Assembly (NCBI RefSeq): GCF_018304945.1
Contig: NZ_JAGQEE010000001.1
Coordinates: 992,001-1,056,000 of the forward strand
DNA length: 64,000 nucleotides
From: Collimonas humicola
Lineage (GTDB): Bacteria; Pseudomonadota; Gammaproteobacteria; Burkholderiales; Burkholderiaceae_D
Direction of reading: 5' to 3'
Of this stretch, positions 43,085 to 51,409 are shown in pieces. Under the pieces are notes generated by a model. The model saw nothing but the letters and a program-made list of their open reading frames with translations. It was not told the origin of the DNA and did not search any database. Position 1 is the first letter of the stretch. Each line of letters opens with the position of its first letter. The position numbers were made by a program, and so were the translations under genes.

Positions 43085-45391
43085 TTACTCTCTAAGGGTC
43101 TTAAACATCTCCCGAACATCCTCCTCCGTGACGAAATCGGCTGGCGACGTGTCGGCCCCGCGTGAGAATCCGCCTCCTTCGACATCATCATCACGAGTGC
43201 GTTCTTCGCGCTCAGCTATCTCAGATTCGATCGATTTGATGGTTCGTGCGAAGTCAACTCCGAAGCGCTCATTGAGCTCCTTAAGTGATACATTCAACGC
43301 CTCCAGATCGCTGACGTCGGAGCAATTGTCACGATCATAATCCACACCGTCGCGGCGATAGTACTCAAGTCCCTCGCCCAACCGCTCTTCGTCATTTTCA
43401 GTCCATTCCGGCGCATTGTCTGGGAACTCAAGTAGTGTTATCCAATCCTGTGCCCCTACCGAATTTATGTTAGCAAGCAGTCCATCGATGACAACTCGAT
43501 AGATCGATTGACCGCCCTGAGCCCAGAACCAAACACTCTCCTTCATCGTGCGAAGAGTCCGGACGGCGGCGCCGACATATACAGGCCGCTTCTCCCAATA
43601 CGAAACAAGAAATGCGGCGTATATATGGGCCACGTCTACGAAGATCAAATCGTGAAGACTTTCAGCGAGTTCCATTATGACAGCTAAGCGAGTCTCTTCC
43701 TCGGAGTCAACATAGCGGCCTCGTGGCCCCTTGGGCGTGTCCTCCCATGTCAATGACTCACAGTACATAAGGCGCTCTATGTGCGTTCGCAATAAAGATG
43801 CGTTGGCACAAAGAACCGCTAGCAGAGGCTGATCTTGGCGCTTCGTTGCCAAATCCCATATATTCCTCAGTTGCTTGAAGCGCGTCGCATCGATCACCAT
43901 GTCGAGCGCTCTAGCTGGAGTTCTACAAAGCACCCCGGCTGTAAAATCACGAATCGACGGATTCAGGAACCTCGCGCGCCCAAAGCGAAAGCTCAGAAAC
44001 GCACCGTCAAGTTCATTGAGCGCTATGCGAAAATCTTCTGCGCTGCGAGGACGATGGTATCGGTCGCAAGCGCCCTGATGGATCGCCTCGAATGCCGGCT
44101 CAAGGTCGACTATGTCTACCAGGTCTCCGATAGAATAAAGTGTCAAAAGAAGATTGCGTGCTGGATCAGAAATTTGTGTCTCGAATGCATGTGACCAGAG
44201 ACGCTCGGGTGACTGCAACAAATCGGTGATGCTCTGCTTGTACTGGTCGTACCGAGGCGACTGCAATCGCGTAAGCGATGAGAGCCATTCGATCAGGCGT
44301 GGATTGAAATGCTCGTGCTTGATGATTTCCAGGAAGAAGTCGTCCTCGAGTACAACGTCCTTGTACACTTGCGGCAGACTGCTGAAGTAGAGATGGTTGT
44401 AGAGAATCCGTGCGCGCTGCGCGAATGAGTAGTCGCCAAGTTCGAGAACACATTTATGAGCCAGCAGAGTGCTTTGAAAAAACCGCTCAGACATCTGAAA
44501 GGCTTGCCGCAGTACATGCTCGCGCGTTGTCAGTACGAAGCGGCTGTGTGGGGTGCTACGGACCATTTCCATAAAAGAGAGTAGCGCCACATCTTGGTTC
44601 ATATTGAGGTAGGAACGCTGATCACCAAGGAAGGTCTGGCCTAAAAAATCGTCATAGTAGAAGATCTGCTTGCTCTGCGAGCGGAATAGCTTCTTGCCCT
44701 CGGAAATGTCGCTTTGCACCACGATCGGCTCATAGCCATCGTCGAGATGCGCATAGAGCAGCATTTCAGCTAGGGTTGTTTTGCCGATTCCAGGAACGCC
44801 AGAGATAATTGCCACACGCTGTTCATCCAGGATCTGTTGCGCGCGGGGGTACGCCTTGTTCTGCACGAAAACCGGAAGTTTTTTCCGTATACGCTCAACC
44901 TCAAACTGCGTGTGGCAGATTTCAGCATTATGGAGAACGCGTTCTATGACAGAGGTGCTCGTGAGCCAAAGCTTGAAGTTTGCTCGCTCAATCTCGGGAT
45001 GTCGCGCGAGAAGGCCATCCAGATCACCCGCGCCTATGACATCCGATGCACGGAGGATAAATGGGCGCATGGTCTCAACGACTTTGTCTTTGTCGGCCGG
45101 AGAAAGGCCGAGCGATGTCACGATCAGGTATCGCGTTGGTTGCAGTCGCTGAACCTTTGGCAACTCAGAATTGCGGAGCTGCGATTGCAGGTTACTGAAG
45201 GTCGATGCAGCGAAGTGCTTGCATTGAACAATCGTAGTTCCACCGTCGAGCGAGCTGTACCGCAGGTCTATCCCCTGATCGCGCCCTGTCTTGAATGCCT
45301 CTACGGTTACGCCCCATTCTGCTTGAAGAAGATCACGAGTTAGCTCTTCGAAATCCTGGGGCGATAATGATTTGAAATCATAGCGCGTCAT
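43085..45391 (-). CDS. Mrr-type restriction endonuclease fused to an nSTAND3 NTPase (defence)
   Basis: 768 residues. The N-terminal Mrr-like nuclease fold has E16, D42 (GIDLRY) and Q56-C-K58 (VQCKHF). Residues about 160-400 form a STAND NTPase of the nSTAND3 type: Walker A GVPGIGKTT (198-206), Walker B QIFYYDDFLG and sensor FVLTTRE. A long helical C-terminus follows, probably the sensor that recognises an invader. By analogy with Avs-type STAND defence, binding a viral protein would oligomerise the protein and activate DNA cleavage (inference). It sits in the lysogeny region and may give superinfection exclusion. The gene has its own 5' region (45392-45606). Confidence 0.85.
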   Translation of the reverse strand: MTRYDFKSLSPQDFEELTRDLLQAEWGVTVEAFKTGRDQGIDLRYSSLDGGTTIVQCKHFAASTFSNLQSQLRNSELPKVQRLQPTRYLIVTSLGLSPADKDKVVETMRPFILRASDVIGAGDLDGLLARHPEIERANFKLWLTSTSVIERVLHNAEICHTQFEVERIRKKLPVFVQNKAYPRAQQILDEQRVAIISGVPGIGKTTLAEMLLYAHLDDGYEPIVVQSDISEGKKLFRSQSKQIFYYDDFLGQTFLGDQRSYLNMNQDVALLSFMEMVRSTPHSRFVLTTREHVLRQAFQMSERFFQSTLLAHKCVLELGDYSFAQRARILYNHLYFSSLPQVYKDVVLEDDFFLEIIKHEHFNPRLIEWLSSLTRLQSPRYDQYKQSITDLLQSPERLWSHAFETQISDPARNLLLTLYSIGDLVDIVDLEPAFEAIHQGACDRYHRPRSAEDFRIALNELDGAFLSFRFGRARFLNPSIRDFTAGVLCRTPARALDMVIDATRFKQLRNIWDLATKRQDQPLLAVLCANASLLRTHIERLMYCESLTWEDTPKGPRGRYVDSEEETRLAVIMELAESLHDLIFVDVAHIYAAFLVSYWEKRPVYVGAAVRTLRTMKESVWFWAQGGQSIYRVVIDGLLANINSVGAQDWITLLEFPDNAPEWTENDEERLGEGLEYYRRDGVDYDRDNCSDVSDLEALNVSLKELNERFGVDFARTIKSIESEIAEREERTRDDDVEGGGFSRGADTSPADFVTEEDVREMFKTLRE

Positions 45392-45606
45392 TTCTTGTGT
45401 CCCTCATACGCTTTTTTCGAGAGCAACTGTCGTGCAAACGTCTGCGTGCATATTTGCATTAAAGCAGCGACCGTTCCGCGCGTGAAAACAGCCACCAATT
45501 TGTATGTCAAAGTAGCCATCAATCAACGAGCGGTCACGGATCGTTGCCCTATATATACTTACTCATCTATGCTTACAAAATCAAAGATATATAGCAATGT
45601 TATCAA

Positions 45607-47454
45607 TTATTGTAGTTGTGCCCCAATAATTCTCAGCCACTCGCGTATTTGCCCGCTCTGGTCGGAATGATCGAGTCGAACCGAATTCATACGACTTATG
45701 GCGCCGCGATTTAAGCGGCGCTTTGCGTTGCTTGCCTTTCTTGATTGCTTCTCGTCGTCGAGATCTGCCCAGGCGTTTGGTGAGCCTGATGAGGCGTGCA
45801 CTAATTCCGCGACAAGGAAAGGAACATCATCAAAGTCGCGCACAGGTGCAAGTGCTATACCGAATTCTTCATTGATGGCGTCAGCATGAATGAGGTTTTC
45901 CATTTCCCTACATGTGGTTGTAAATGCACGACAATTTCCCCCGCGCGCATTCACGCGGTTCGCTGCATCTTGATACTTCGGCGGTGCTGGGGGCGCCACG
46001 TCGCGATCCATAATATGGATCTCTGGCAGGTTAAGCCCTTCAAGGCGGTTCGTCCAAAGTTCCAATGTTGAACCGCCCATGGGTATATATACAAGCTGGC
46101 CGGCGTTTTCAGCTGCCGATAAATTCGGAATATCGGCTTCAGTTGTCGACAATATTTCTGAAATGCGGTTCAGGAATTCCACATCGTTCGGGCCTTCAAC
46201 GCCAACGAATACACGAATGTTGTGATTGGGCAGTATTCCAAGCGTGTCGCGGATGAGAGCGGCAGTAGCGTCGTCGTTCGGCGCTACGGAACGTGTGCCG
46301 ACGTCATTCTTGCCGAGAAAACGCACGCAGTTTCTATCAATTTTCCGAGCCAACAATGGATTATGAGTTGTAAATACAATTTGATTGGCAAAGTCCAGTG
46401 ATAGTTCTTGTAGGGCTTCCAATAGGAGTAGCTGGTTATTTGGGTGTTGGGACGTCTCCGGCTCTTCAATGGCGAGAATAATATCTGGAGCTCCGCGCCC
46501 ACTTGATAGCTGCTCCGCCTTCGCACGGAAAAAATTAATTAGGAAAAGACGCCTTACTCCACTACCCCGTTTGTTTAAAGGCACTTGGCCTTCGCCAGTA
46601 AGGGAAACGGAGAAAACCTTGCTCCAATTGAATGATGAAAAAATCGGATTAAGCTCACCGGCCAGAGTTGGATCCATTTCTCGTATTTTTTCAATCGTCG
46701 CGCGCGTGACTTGTTCGACTTGTTCCATGACATAGGCTCCCACGGCTTCCAATTCAGCACTCTTTCCTGTAAGTGCCTCCTTGATCGCGAATTTTATCGG
46801 GTCTTGTGCTTCAGAATCTTGATCAGAACTTGGACGATCAGCGCGAAAGAGCTGATATAACGGAAGCGCATTCTGAAGCGGCTTCCAGATCGTCGCTTTT
46901 ATCTCCACCGACACATCGTCAAGCTGGAGGCTTTCCAACGGTACGCTTGACCAAATGGCATGACGGATCGCCGATTTTACCGTTTGATTCACGCCGCCTA
47001 AATCTACGCCAAGCACCTGCGCACGTTCCCGAAGAGCCGCAATTGTTAGACTAAATAGATCACTATAATTTGGAGCAGTTGGATGGCGAGCTTCGACATA
47101 TATTTCTTCGCATTTCAAGGCCGCACCAGAGAAGCGTTTTCTTATCGCTAAGCGGCCATCGTGATTTAGCAAATACTCGCTTTGCGGTGCAATCACAGCA
47201 TCTGTATCGACCACTAATTCAGTTGGGATATTGTCGAATACGCAGGTGATCTCAATTGCTTCTGTGTTGCGCACGCCGATTGCACGATCTTCGCCATCAA
47301 GCTTTTCGAGATTAAAAAAAGCATCAAGAGCTTCAAGTACACTCGATTTCCCAACGTCATTTTTTGCGATGATGCAAGTTAGCGCGTCAAACGAGATGGA
47401 AAATTCGTCTCTGTAGCATCTGAAATTACGGATTCGTACTTCGGCTAGCTTCAT
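45607..47454 (-). CDS. OLD-family ATPase-TOPRIM nuclease (defence)
   Basis: 615 residues from the ATG at 47454, with AAGGA upstream. The N-terminal ABC-type ATPase has Walker A AKNDVGKSS and the motif IILAIEEPETSQHP. The C-terminal TOPRIM-like domain has VGVEGPNDVEFL (Glu) and IMDRD (D-x-D), plus CREMENLIH, typical of OLD nucleases and of the DUF4435 partner of PARIS. A fused PARIS-like protein is a possible alternative. These proteins block phages by sensing nucleases, DNA ends or anti-restriction factors. It lies next to the Mrr-nSTAND3 gene and against the recombination operon. Confidence 0.82.
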   Translation of the reverse strand: MKLAEVRIRNFRCYRDEFSISFDALTCIIAKNDVGKSSVLEALDAFFNLEKLDGEDRAIGVRNTEAIEITCVFDNIPTELVVDTDAVIAPQSEYLLNHDGRLAIRKRFSGAALKCEEIYVEARHPTAPNYSDLFSLTIAALRERAQVLGVDLGGVNQTVKSAIRHAIWSSVPLESLQLDDVSVEIKATIWKPLQNALPLYQLFRADRPSSDQDSEAQDPIKFAIKEALTGKSAELEAVGAYVMEQVEQVTRATIEKIREMDPTLAGELNPIFSSFNWSKVFSVSLTGEGQVPLNKRGSGVRRLFLINFFRAKAEQLSSGRGAPDIILAIEEPETSQHPNNQLLLLEALQELSLDFANQIVFTTHNPLLARKIDRNCVRFLGKNDVGTRSVAPNDDATAALIRDTLGILPNHNIRVFVGVEGPNDVEFLNRISEILSTTEADIPNLSAAENAGQLVYIPMGGSTLELWTNRLEGLNLPEIHIMDRDVAPPAPPKYQDAANRVNARGGNCRAFTTTCREMENLIHADAINEEFGIALAPVRDFDDVPFLVAELVHASSGSPNAWADLDDEKQSRKASNAKRRLNRGAISRMNSVRLDHSDQSGQIREWLRIIGAQLQ

Positions 47455-47584
47455 CGTAAATATCCTTCGCATGTTTGCAAATATTGTTAACTGTTATTCA
47501 TTAACGCTACCACTCTCCAATGCACTCACTGCAATTTCACATTCTCCCCTAATTGCTCCGTAGAAATATAGTTTAAATTAATTA

Positions 47585-47618
47585 CAAGTTTAACTTGATT
47601 TATTACAAGTTAAACTTT
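47585..47618. promoter_or_regulatory. Tandem operator-like palindromes before the recombination operon
   Basis: CAAGTTTAACTTG (47585-47597) and CAAGTTAAACTTT (47606-47618) are near-perfect palindromes spaced exactly 21 bases. AAAGTTTAACTTG at the cI/cro switch (42289) matches the first in 12 of 13 positions. They probably let the same repressor, or Cro, control the rightward operon starting at 47652. Confidence 0.7.
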
Positions 47619-47651
47619 AACATTCTTCCATTCTTACTAAAAGGAACTGGA

Positions 47652-47894
47652 ATGGGTGATATGTCAGACATGATGCTGGACGGAACACTTTGCCAAGGTT
47701 GTGGCGTATTTCTTAACGAAGATGCGCCTGGCTTTCCATGCAGCTGCCGCAATTGCAGGGCCGAGGAAAAGAAGGCCAAAGCAGCAGCCTATCAGCCGCC
47801 GAAACCAAAAGCCAAATGCACTGTATGCGGTCGCAAGGTTAAGCCAACAGGATTGCCAGACCACATGCGCGATGCGCACAAGGTGCCGGCATGA
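47652..47894 (+). CDS. Small zinc-finger early protein
   Basis: 80 residues from the ATG at 47652 (MGDMSDMMLDG) after AAGGAA; a start at 47595 would sit inside the operator. Cys pairs CQGCG, CSCRNC and CTVCG with DHMRDAH give two probable zinc sites. It is the first gene of the rightward recombination operon. Function unknown. Confidence 0.65.
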   Translation: MGDMSDMMLDGTLCQGCGVFLNEDAPGFPCSCRNCRAEEKKAKAAAYQPPKPKAKCTVCGRKVKPTGLPDHMRDAHKVPA

Positions 47895-48025
47895 GCTTTC
47901 AAATCACGATCAAGACGCAGGACGGCGGCACTGAAACCTACTCCGACATCGGTGATCGCAATGCGCTGATGGACGCTGCCTACGACGCCGGCGCACTTGG
48001 TGTAACTGTAATGGTGCGGCAATGA
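47891..48025 (+). CDS. Tiny early protein (44 residues)
   Basis: The ATG at 47891 overlaps the preceding stop (ATGA), and its TGA overlaps the next ATG. Sequence MSFQITIKTQDGGTETYSDI then a helix; this looks like a short beta-beta-alpha phage protein. The double overlap supports translation. Confidence 0.6.
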   Translation: MSFQITIKTQDGGTETYSDIGDRNALMDAAYDAGALGVTVMVRQ

Positions 48026-48228
48026 CGCGAGCCACATTGTCCTCATGGCTGCTCGCCGTTTGCTTTTTTCTGCTCGTGTTCTCGGCCTATGCAATCTGCA
48101 CTGACACCGACAGCTACGCAGCCCCAACATTGAAAGATCTCTGCGAAGCGCACGGCTGGCCGGACGATGAAAACAGCAAATTGGCGTTTCGTCGCGCATG
48201 CCACGCCGAACTGAAGCACGGCCATTAG
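48022..48228 (+). CDS. Small membrane or secreted early protein
   Basis: 68 residues. The N-terminal hydrophobic helix (SSWLLAVCFFLLVFSAYAIC) is a signal peptide or anchor. The remainder has two Cys (DLCEAHGWPD, RACHAELKHG). The start overlaps the preceding stop. It could modify the envelope, but this is speculative. Confidence 0.55.
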   Translation: MTRATLSSWLLAVCFFLLVFSAYAICTDTDSYAAPTLKDLCEAHGWPDDENSKLAFRRACHAELKHGH

Positions 48229-48289
48229 CAGCGCCCGTTCACTCTACGACGCTCTGGCGTCACAAATTCAACACATTGAGGGTAATCAC

Positions 48290-49303
48290 ATGGAAGTCCA
48301 AGACATCATGACGATCGAAAGTGGCACGATTGCGCTGCTGAACAAGTCGGAAATCGAACAGCAGGTCACGACCGCACACAAATTCCCGCGCTCCATCAAA
48401 AGATTTCGCGACGAAGCCATGCAAATGGTGACTCTGACTGAAAAAGTGGCTGGCGAGTGTATCTATTCCCTGCCTCGCGCCGGGAAGACTATCGAAGGCC
48501 CGAGTGCCCGCTTTGCCGAAGTCATCGCGTCAGCATGGGGCAATAGCCGCGCCGGCGCACGTGTCGTTAGTGACCAGGGCGAGTTTGTGACGACACAGGG
48601 CGTTTTCCATGATTTGGAGAAGAACGTTGCAATTACCTATGAGGTGCAACGGCGTATTACGGACAGCCGTGGGAAGCGCTACAACGCTGACATGATCGGC
48701 GTCACAGCGAATGCCGCCTGCTCTATCGCGCTTCGCAACGCTATTTTGAAGGGCGTGCCGAAGGCATTCTGGGCTGATATGTACGACGCGGCGCGCGCTA
48801 CTGTCATGGGCGACTTCAAGACCTTGGCGAATCGACGCGCCGATGCCATCAAGGCGTTTCAGTCCTACGGCGTGACGCAAGAACAAATCTGCTCAACGCT
48901 GGGCGTGTCCGGCACGGACGACATTGGCCTGGAAAAGCTCGTGACCTTGCGCGGCATCCTGACCGCTATTAAAGAAGGCGACACCACACCGGAACAAGCT
49001 TTCGCGAATGTGGACCTTCCTGCCGCGCCGCCAAAGATGCCTCAATCTAAGTCGGCAAAAGCGGCAGAACCGGTCAAAGCGGCCGAAAGCGCTGCACCGC
49101 AAAAAAAGGATGAGCTGCCGCTGCAAGAGCCAAAGAACGAATCGCCGCTTTCCGAGGCGCAGTTTGACTACCTCAAGATGAAGCTGGAAACGGCGGCCCT
49201 GAGCTCGACTGACATTCAGAGGCAGTTTGGCTTTGCCATGGCTGATATTACGAACGCCAATTTCAATGACGTTCTGACCTGGATCAAGAATCCGGCGGCC
49301 TGA
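48290..49303 (+). CDS. Phage recombination-operon protein, possible single-strand annealing protein
   Basis: 337 residues, GAGGG before the ATG. The core (about 20-225) includes HKFPRSIKRFRDEAMQMVTL, SLPRAGKTIEGPSARFAEVI and ITDSRGKRYNADMIGVTANA. The tail is Pro/Ala/Lys-rich (about 240-290), then a short helical end. It lies directly before the PD-(D/E)XK nuclease, the slot of RecT/Erf-type annealing proteins. I cannot match it firmly to a named annealing family. Confidence 0.6.
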   Translation: MEVQDIMTIESGTIALLNKSEIEQQVTTAHKFPRSIKRFRDEAMQMVTLTEKVAGECIYSLPRAGKTIEGPSARFAEVIASAWGNSRAGARVVSDQGEFVTTQGVFHDLEKNVAITYEVQRRITDSRGKRYNADMIGVTANAACSIALRNAILKGVPKAFWADMYDAARATVMGDFKTLANRRADAIKAFQSYGVTQEQICSTLGVSGTDDIGLEKLVTLRGILTAIKEGDTTPEQAFANVDLPAAPPKMPQSKSAKAAEPVKAAESAAPQKKDELPLQEPKNESPLSEAQFDYLKMKLETAALSSTDIQRQFGFAMADITNANFNDVLTWIKNPAA

Positions 49304-49884
49304 TGCTTACTTTCGATGAACCCAGCCACGTATATCGCTGGCACGGCGAAGTTGTGCCAAGTGTGACGCAGATTCTCAGCCCTTTGATTAATTACGCGAT
49401 GGTGCCGCCCGAAGCATTGGAGCGCGCCCGACTGCTAGGTCAGGCAGTCCACCGCATGACCGAGTTGCACGACCTGGACGATCTGGATGAAGACAGCCTG
49501 GCTCCGGAGATGTTGCCTTACCTGGCCGGCTGGAAGACATTTCGCGCCGATACCGGCTTTGTACCAGACACCATCGAGAAGCGCATGTATCACCCGCTTC
49601 ATGGCTACTGCGGCACATCTGACCGGACCGGCGCGGTGCGTGGCCGGCGCGCTGTCCTCGACATCAAGAAGATGATGACGCTGGGGCCAGTGATCGGGCC
49701 GCAGCTCGCCGCCTACCAGGCCACCCACAACTTGGAAGGCGCGGCGATTGTCGACCGCTACGCCTTGGGATTGCGCCCCGATGGAACGTACCGACTGGTT
49801 CCCTATACCGACCCAACAGATTTTGCAGCATTTATTTCACTTTTAACTTTACGGAAATGGAAACAAAGACATGGAATTAGTTGA
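49303..49884 (+). CDS. PD-(D/E)XK phage exonuclease
   Basis: 193 residues. GQAVHRMTELHDLDD is the front helix of RecB-like nucleases. YCGTSDRTGAVRGRRAVLDI then KK supplies the catalytic D, D and K. PQLAAYQATHN is the conserved Q...Y helix. It probably resects dsDNA ends for the neighbouring annealing protein. TGATG overlap with the upstream gene; it overlaps the next gene by 14 bases. Confidence 0.8.
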   Translation: MLTFDEPSHVYRWHGEVVPSVTQILSPLINYAMVPPEALERARLLGQAVHRMTELHDLDDLDEDSLAPEMLPYLAGWKTFRADTGFVPDTIEKRMYHPLHGYCGTSDRTGAVRGRRAVLDIKKMMTLGPVIGPQLAAYQATHNLEGAAIVDRYALGLRPDGTYRLVPYTDPTDFAAFISLLTLRKWKQRHGIS

Positions 49885-50749
49885 GGACATCCGCCCCGCC
49901 ACCCTCCCCGCTCTGCCTCAGAAGGCGGCATTGGAGAAAGTCGCAGATAGCGTGAATGCCGTCGCGAATTCAATCACGATCAATTCGCCGGCCATGTATG
50001 AGATTGCGGTCGAAGAGCTGACGGAGCTCCAGCGTAAGGTCGACGACCTGACAGAACAACGCTTCAAGATCACCCGCCCGATGGATGCGTCGAAGAAGGA
50101 AGTCATGGACCTGTTCCGTGGCCCGATTGAACGCTGCGAAGCCGGCATCGCGTTTCTGAAGAAGCTCATGCTCGACTATGTGACCGCCGAGAAGAAAAGA
50201 GCTGCGGAATCCCAGCGCATCGCCGACGAACAGGCCCGCCAAGAACGTTTGCGCCTGGAGAAGGAAGCCCGCGATCAGCAAGCGGCAGCAGATCAGAAGG
50301 TTCGGGAAGCCCAGGCTGCGGCGGAGAAAGCGGCAGCCGCTACCAAGGTCGCCGAGGAAGCAACCGCAGCCGGCGACACTGAAGCAGCAAACAAAGCCAG
50401 CGCCGAAGCACTAGCCGCTACCCAAATGCAGGCCGCCGCCCAAGCAGATGCCGAAGTAGCCCACGCTCGCGTCACGCTCAATCAAACCATCGCCAGCGTC
50501 ATGACCGCCCCGGTCGTCGCCAGCGCGGCGCCAAAGATTGCCGGCGTATCCACTTCAGAGCGTTGGACTGCTGAAGTCACCGACCTGCTAACGCTGGTTA
50601 AGTATGTGGCTGCCAATCCTCAGTACATCACGTTCTTGCAAGCAAACATGACGCCAATCAAGCAGATGGCGACCTCGCTGAAAGCGAACATGAAGATTGA
50701 TGGCGTTCGCGCCTTCCCGCAGGCCGGCATCACCGCCCGCCGCAAGTAA
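49871..50749 (+). CDS. Coiled-coil phage protein of the recombination operon
   Basis: 292 residues. A globular N-terminus (about 1-100) has ITINSPAMYEIAVEELTELQ. An Ala/Glu/Lys-rich coiled coil (about 105-205) and a C-terminal domain (SERWTAEVTDLLTLVKYVAA to the end) follow. This layout is common beside phage exonucleases, but its role is unknown. It is coupled to the nuclease gene. Confidence 0.65.
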   Translation: MELVEDIRPATLPALPQKAALEKVADSVNAVANSITINSPAMYEIAVEELTELQRKVDDLTEQRFKITRPMDASKKEVMDLFRGPIERCEAGIAFLKKLMLDYVTAEKKRAAESQRIADEQARQERLRLEKEARDQQAAADQKVREAQAAAEKAAAATKVAEEATAAGDTEAANKASAEALAATQMQAAAQADAEVAHARVTLNQTIASVMTAPVVASAAPKIAGVSTSERWTAEVTDLLTLVKYVAANPQYITFLQANMTPIKQMATSLKANMKIDGVRAFPQAGITARRK

Positions 50750-50774
50750 TCCGGTATTTAGATAGGAACATATT

Positions 50775-51125
50775 ATGACCGAAACCAGGATAGACCACTT
50801 CAGCGATGAAGCCGCTCAGAAAGCGCTCGACTTCCTACGTTTCCAGGCCGGCGAGGCCGCGATCTCCCGCGCCAATCGCATCTACATGGAAGAGTTTCGG
50901 AAAACGATCAAGGCCAACTGTATGGCCGCTAGTTCCGAGAAGACCCTCACAGCCCAGGAGCGCGACGCCTACTCCAGTCCCGAATATATCGCGCACCTCG
51001 AAGCCATGCGCACCGCGATTGAACTAGATGAAGTCCACCGCTGGAAGATGGTCGCGGCGCAAGCAACGATTGAAGCATGGCGGACGCATCAAGCGAACCG
51101 CCGCGGCGAACAGAAGATGCAGTAA
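50775..51125 (+). CDS. Hypothetical recombination-operon protein
   Basis: 116 residues, helical. DFLRFQAGEAAISRANRIYM and DAYSSPEYIAHLEAMRTAIE are typical of small phage proteins found after exonuclease genes. It has no catalytic motif. It probably has an accessory role. Confidence 0.6.
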   Translation: MTETRIDHFSDEAAQKALDFLRFQAGEAAISRANRIYMEEFRKTIKANCMAASSEKTLTAQERDAYSSPEYIAHLEAMRTAIELDEVHRWKMVAAQATIEAWRTHQANRRGEQKMQ

Positions 51126-51172
51126 TCAAACCGAATCCCCCCATTTTAACGAATCTACCTATAAGGACCGCA

Positions 51173-51409
51173 ATGAAAACCAACGAATCAACGAACTCCG
51201 TCGCTCACATGCTCGATACCGTGTTGGAGCTACTGCAGCTGAAGAACGACGCTGCCCTTTCTCGGGCACTCGAAGTCGCTCCACCTGTTATCAGCAAAGT
51301 GCGCAACGGCGTGCAACCGCTTGGCTCCACGCTGCTGGTAAAGCTGCACGAGGCCACCGGTATAACCACCAAGGAAATCAAAGCGTTGGCGGGACTCGCA
51401 ACTCAATGA
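51173..51409 (+). CDS. Small HTH protein, paralogue of 19507
   Basis: 78 residues from the ATG at 51173 with AAGGACCGCA upstream; a longer start at 51077 overlaps the previous gene and is rejected. The HTH core is LKNDAALSRALEVAPPVISK and the tail LVKLHEATGITTKEIKALAG. It closely matches the cargo gene next to vgrG. The stop overlaps the methyltransferase start (ATGA). A regulatory or DNA-binding role is likely. Confidence 0.75.
   Translation: MKTNESTNSVAHMLDTVLELLQLKNDAALSRALEVAPPVISKVRNGVQPLGSTLLVKLHEATGITTKEIKALAGLATQ

Noticed and set aside
51028-51405. Extended N-terminus for the C5 methyltransferase
   Set aside because: It would cover two well-supported coupled genes. The ATG at 51406 with ATGA overlap starts exactly before methyltransferase homology.
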